Source: Vicinamibacteria bacterium
GTDB taxonomy: Bacteria; Acidobacteriota; Vicinamibacteria; Fen-336; JAGNNV01
Direction of reading: 5' to 3'
Assembly (NCBI GenBank): GCA_016650185.1
Contig: JAENWE010000283.1
Span: forward strand, 1-5,279
Length of the DNA stretch: 5,279 bases
This document shows, in pieces, positions 5,105-5,279 of this stretch. The position numbers and the translations under genes were made by a program. Below the pieces are notes generated by a model, which was not told where the DNA came from, did not search any database, and saw only the letters and a list, made by a program, of their open reading frames with translations. Every line of letters starts with the position of its first letter. Position 1 is the stretch's first letter.

Positions 5105-5279
5105 CTACCAGCCGACGGCGACGCCCCGGTTCTGTTCGTCCAGCCATTTCTGAAGAGGCGCGAAGTAGTCAAGGATGGCGGTGGCATCCATTTGAGGCGA
5201 GCCGGTAAGCGCCTCCATGGCGTCAGGCCACGGCTTCGAGACACCCATGGCCAGCATGGATGCGAGCTTCGCGCCCGCC
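5105..5279 (-). CDS. M2 family dipeptidyl carboxypeptidase (ACE-like), C-terminal end, partial
   Basis: The last 57 residues and stop codon are present. The 5' part of the gene lies beyond the right edge. The fragment reads KLASMLAMGVSKPWPDAMEALTG, then QMDATAILDYFAPLQKWLDEQN, which closely follows the C-terminus of animal angiotensin-converting enzyme (LG-x-SKPWPEAM-x-x-ITG, then M-x-A-x-AML-x-YF-x-PL-x-x-WL-x-x-EN). Bacterial M2 enzymes are zinc dipeptidyl carboxypeptidases, usually exported to the periplasm, that remove C-terminal dipeptides from oligopeptides. The HEXXH zinc motif and any signal peptide would be outside the window. The natural C-terminal end is present, so the gene is cut only by the window edge. 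It converges on the winged-helix gene with 9 bp between the stop codons, leaving no room for a separate conventional terminator. Co-regulation with the receptor cannot be deduced. Confidence 0.88.
   Translation of the reverse strand, partial: AGAKLASMLAMGVSKPWPDAMEALTGSPQMDATAILDYFAPLQKWLDEQNRGVAVGW

Noticed and set aside
5102..5114. Short hairpin CGGCT-ACC-AGCCG between the convergent genes, as a bidirectional terminator
   Set aside because: The stem is only 5 bp, there is no T-run on either side, and it overlaps the M2 stop codon and final codons. That is too weak to call.
4603..5208. 201-codon plus-strand frame overlapping the winged-helix gene and the M2 gene
   Set aside because: The translation is dominated by Arg, Gly, Ser and Pro, and the frame overlaps two genes with clear family motifs. 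It is a GC-driven shadow.
1..5279. CRISPR array, insertion sequence, tRNA, phage or toxin-antitoxin elements
   Set aside because: No regularly spaced direct repeats, transposase motifs, terminal inverted repeats, tRNA cloverleaf or paired small toxin-antitoxin genes could be seen. The window looks like ordinary chromosomal DNA with local regulators.

Overview
This GC-rich window most likely comes from a member of the Acidobacteriota. That assignment is an inference. It rests on the combination of a roughly 1000-residue Oar-type TonB-dependent receptor with an N-terminal carboxypeptidase-regulatory-like domain, a winged-helix regulator with an adenylate-cyclase/FlgO-like tail, and an M2 (angiotensin-converting-enzyme-like) peptidase. 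All three types are abundant in that phylum. A closely related Gram-negative lineage cannot be excluded. The presence of gmhA and an outer-membrane barrel shows at least that the organism has an outer membrane, probably with heptose-containing LPS or another heptose glycan.

Layout, left to right. Positions 1-31 are non-coding and hold a perfect 14-bp palindrome. gmhA (32-601, minus) encodes sedoheptulose-7-phosphate isomerase with all four zinc ligands present. A 108-bp gap (602-709) holds a strong GC-rich hairpin that probably ends the transcript of the next gene, and a possible -10 element immediately before gmhA. The large Oar-like receptor gene (710-3703, minus) fills more than half the window. 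A small stand-alone Fis-type helix-turn-helix gene (3728-4036 or 4072, minus) lies 24 bp upstream of the receptor gene, almost certainly in the same transcript. A regulatory gap of about 300 bp (4037-4354) separates this pair from a divergent winged-helix gene (4355-5095, plus). The last gene is the 3' end of an M2 dipeptidyl carboxypeptidase (5105-5279, minus), which converges on the winged-helix gene with only 9 bp between the stop codons.

The central unit is a divergently arranged regulator pair next to a nutrient receptor. On one side is a Fis-HTH plus Oar receptor bicistron, and on the other a soluble winged-helix protein. A reasonable working model is local control of an outer-membrane uptake or adhesion receptor, possibly linked to peptide use given the neighbouring peptidase. 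The substrate cannot be read from the sequence. gmhA appears to be an independent housekeeping gene. No mobile element, CRISPR array, tRNA or rRNA was seen, and I found no clear evidence of a wholly new system. The most notable items are the truncated architecture of the winged-helix protein, the palindrome beside its possible start codons, and the Fis/receptor pairing.
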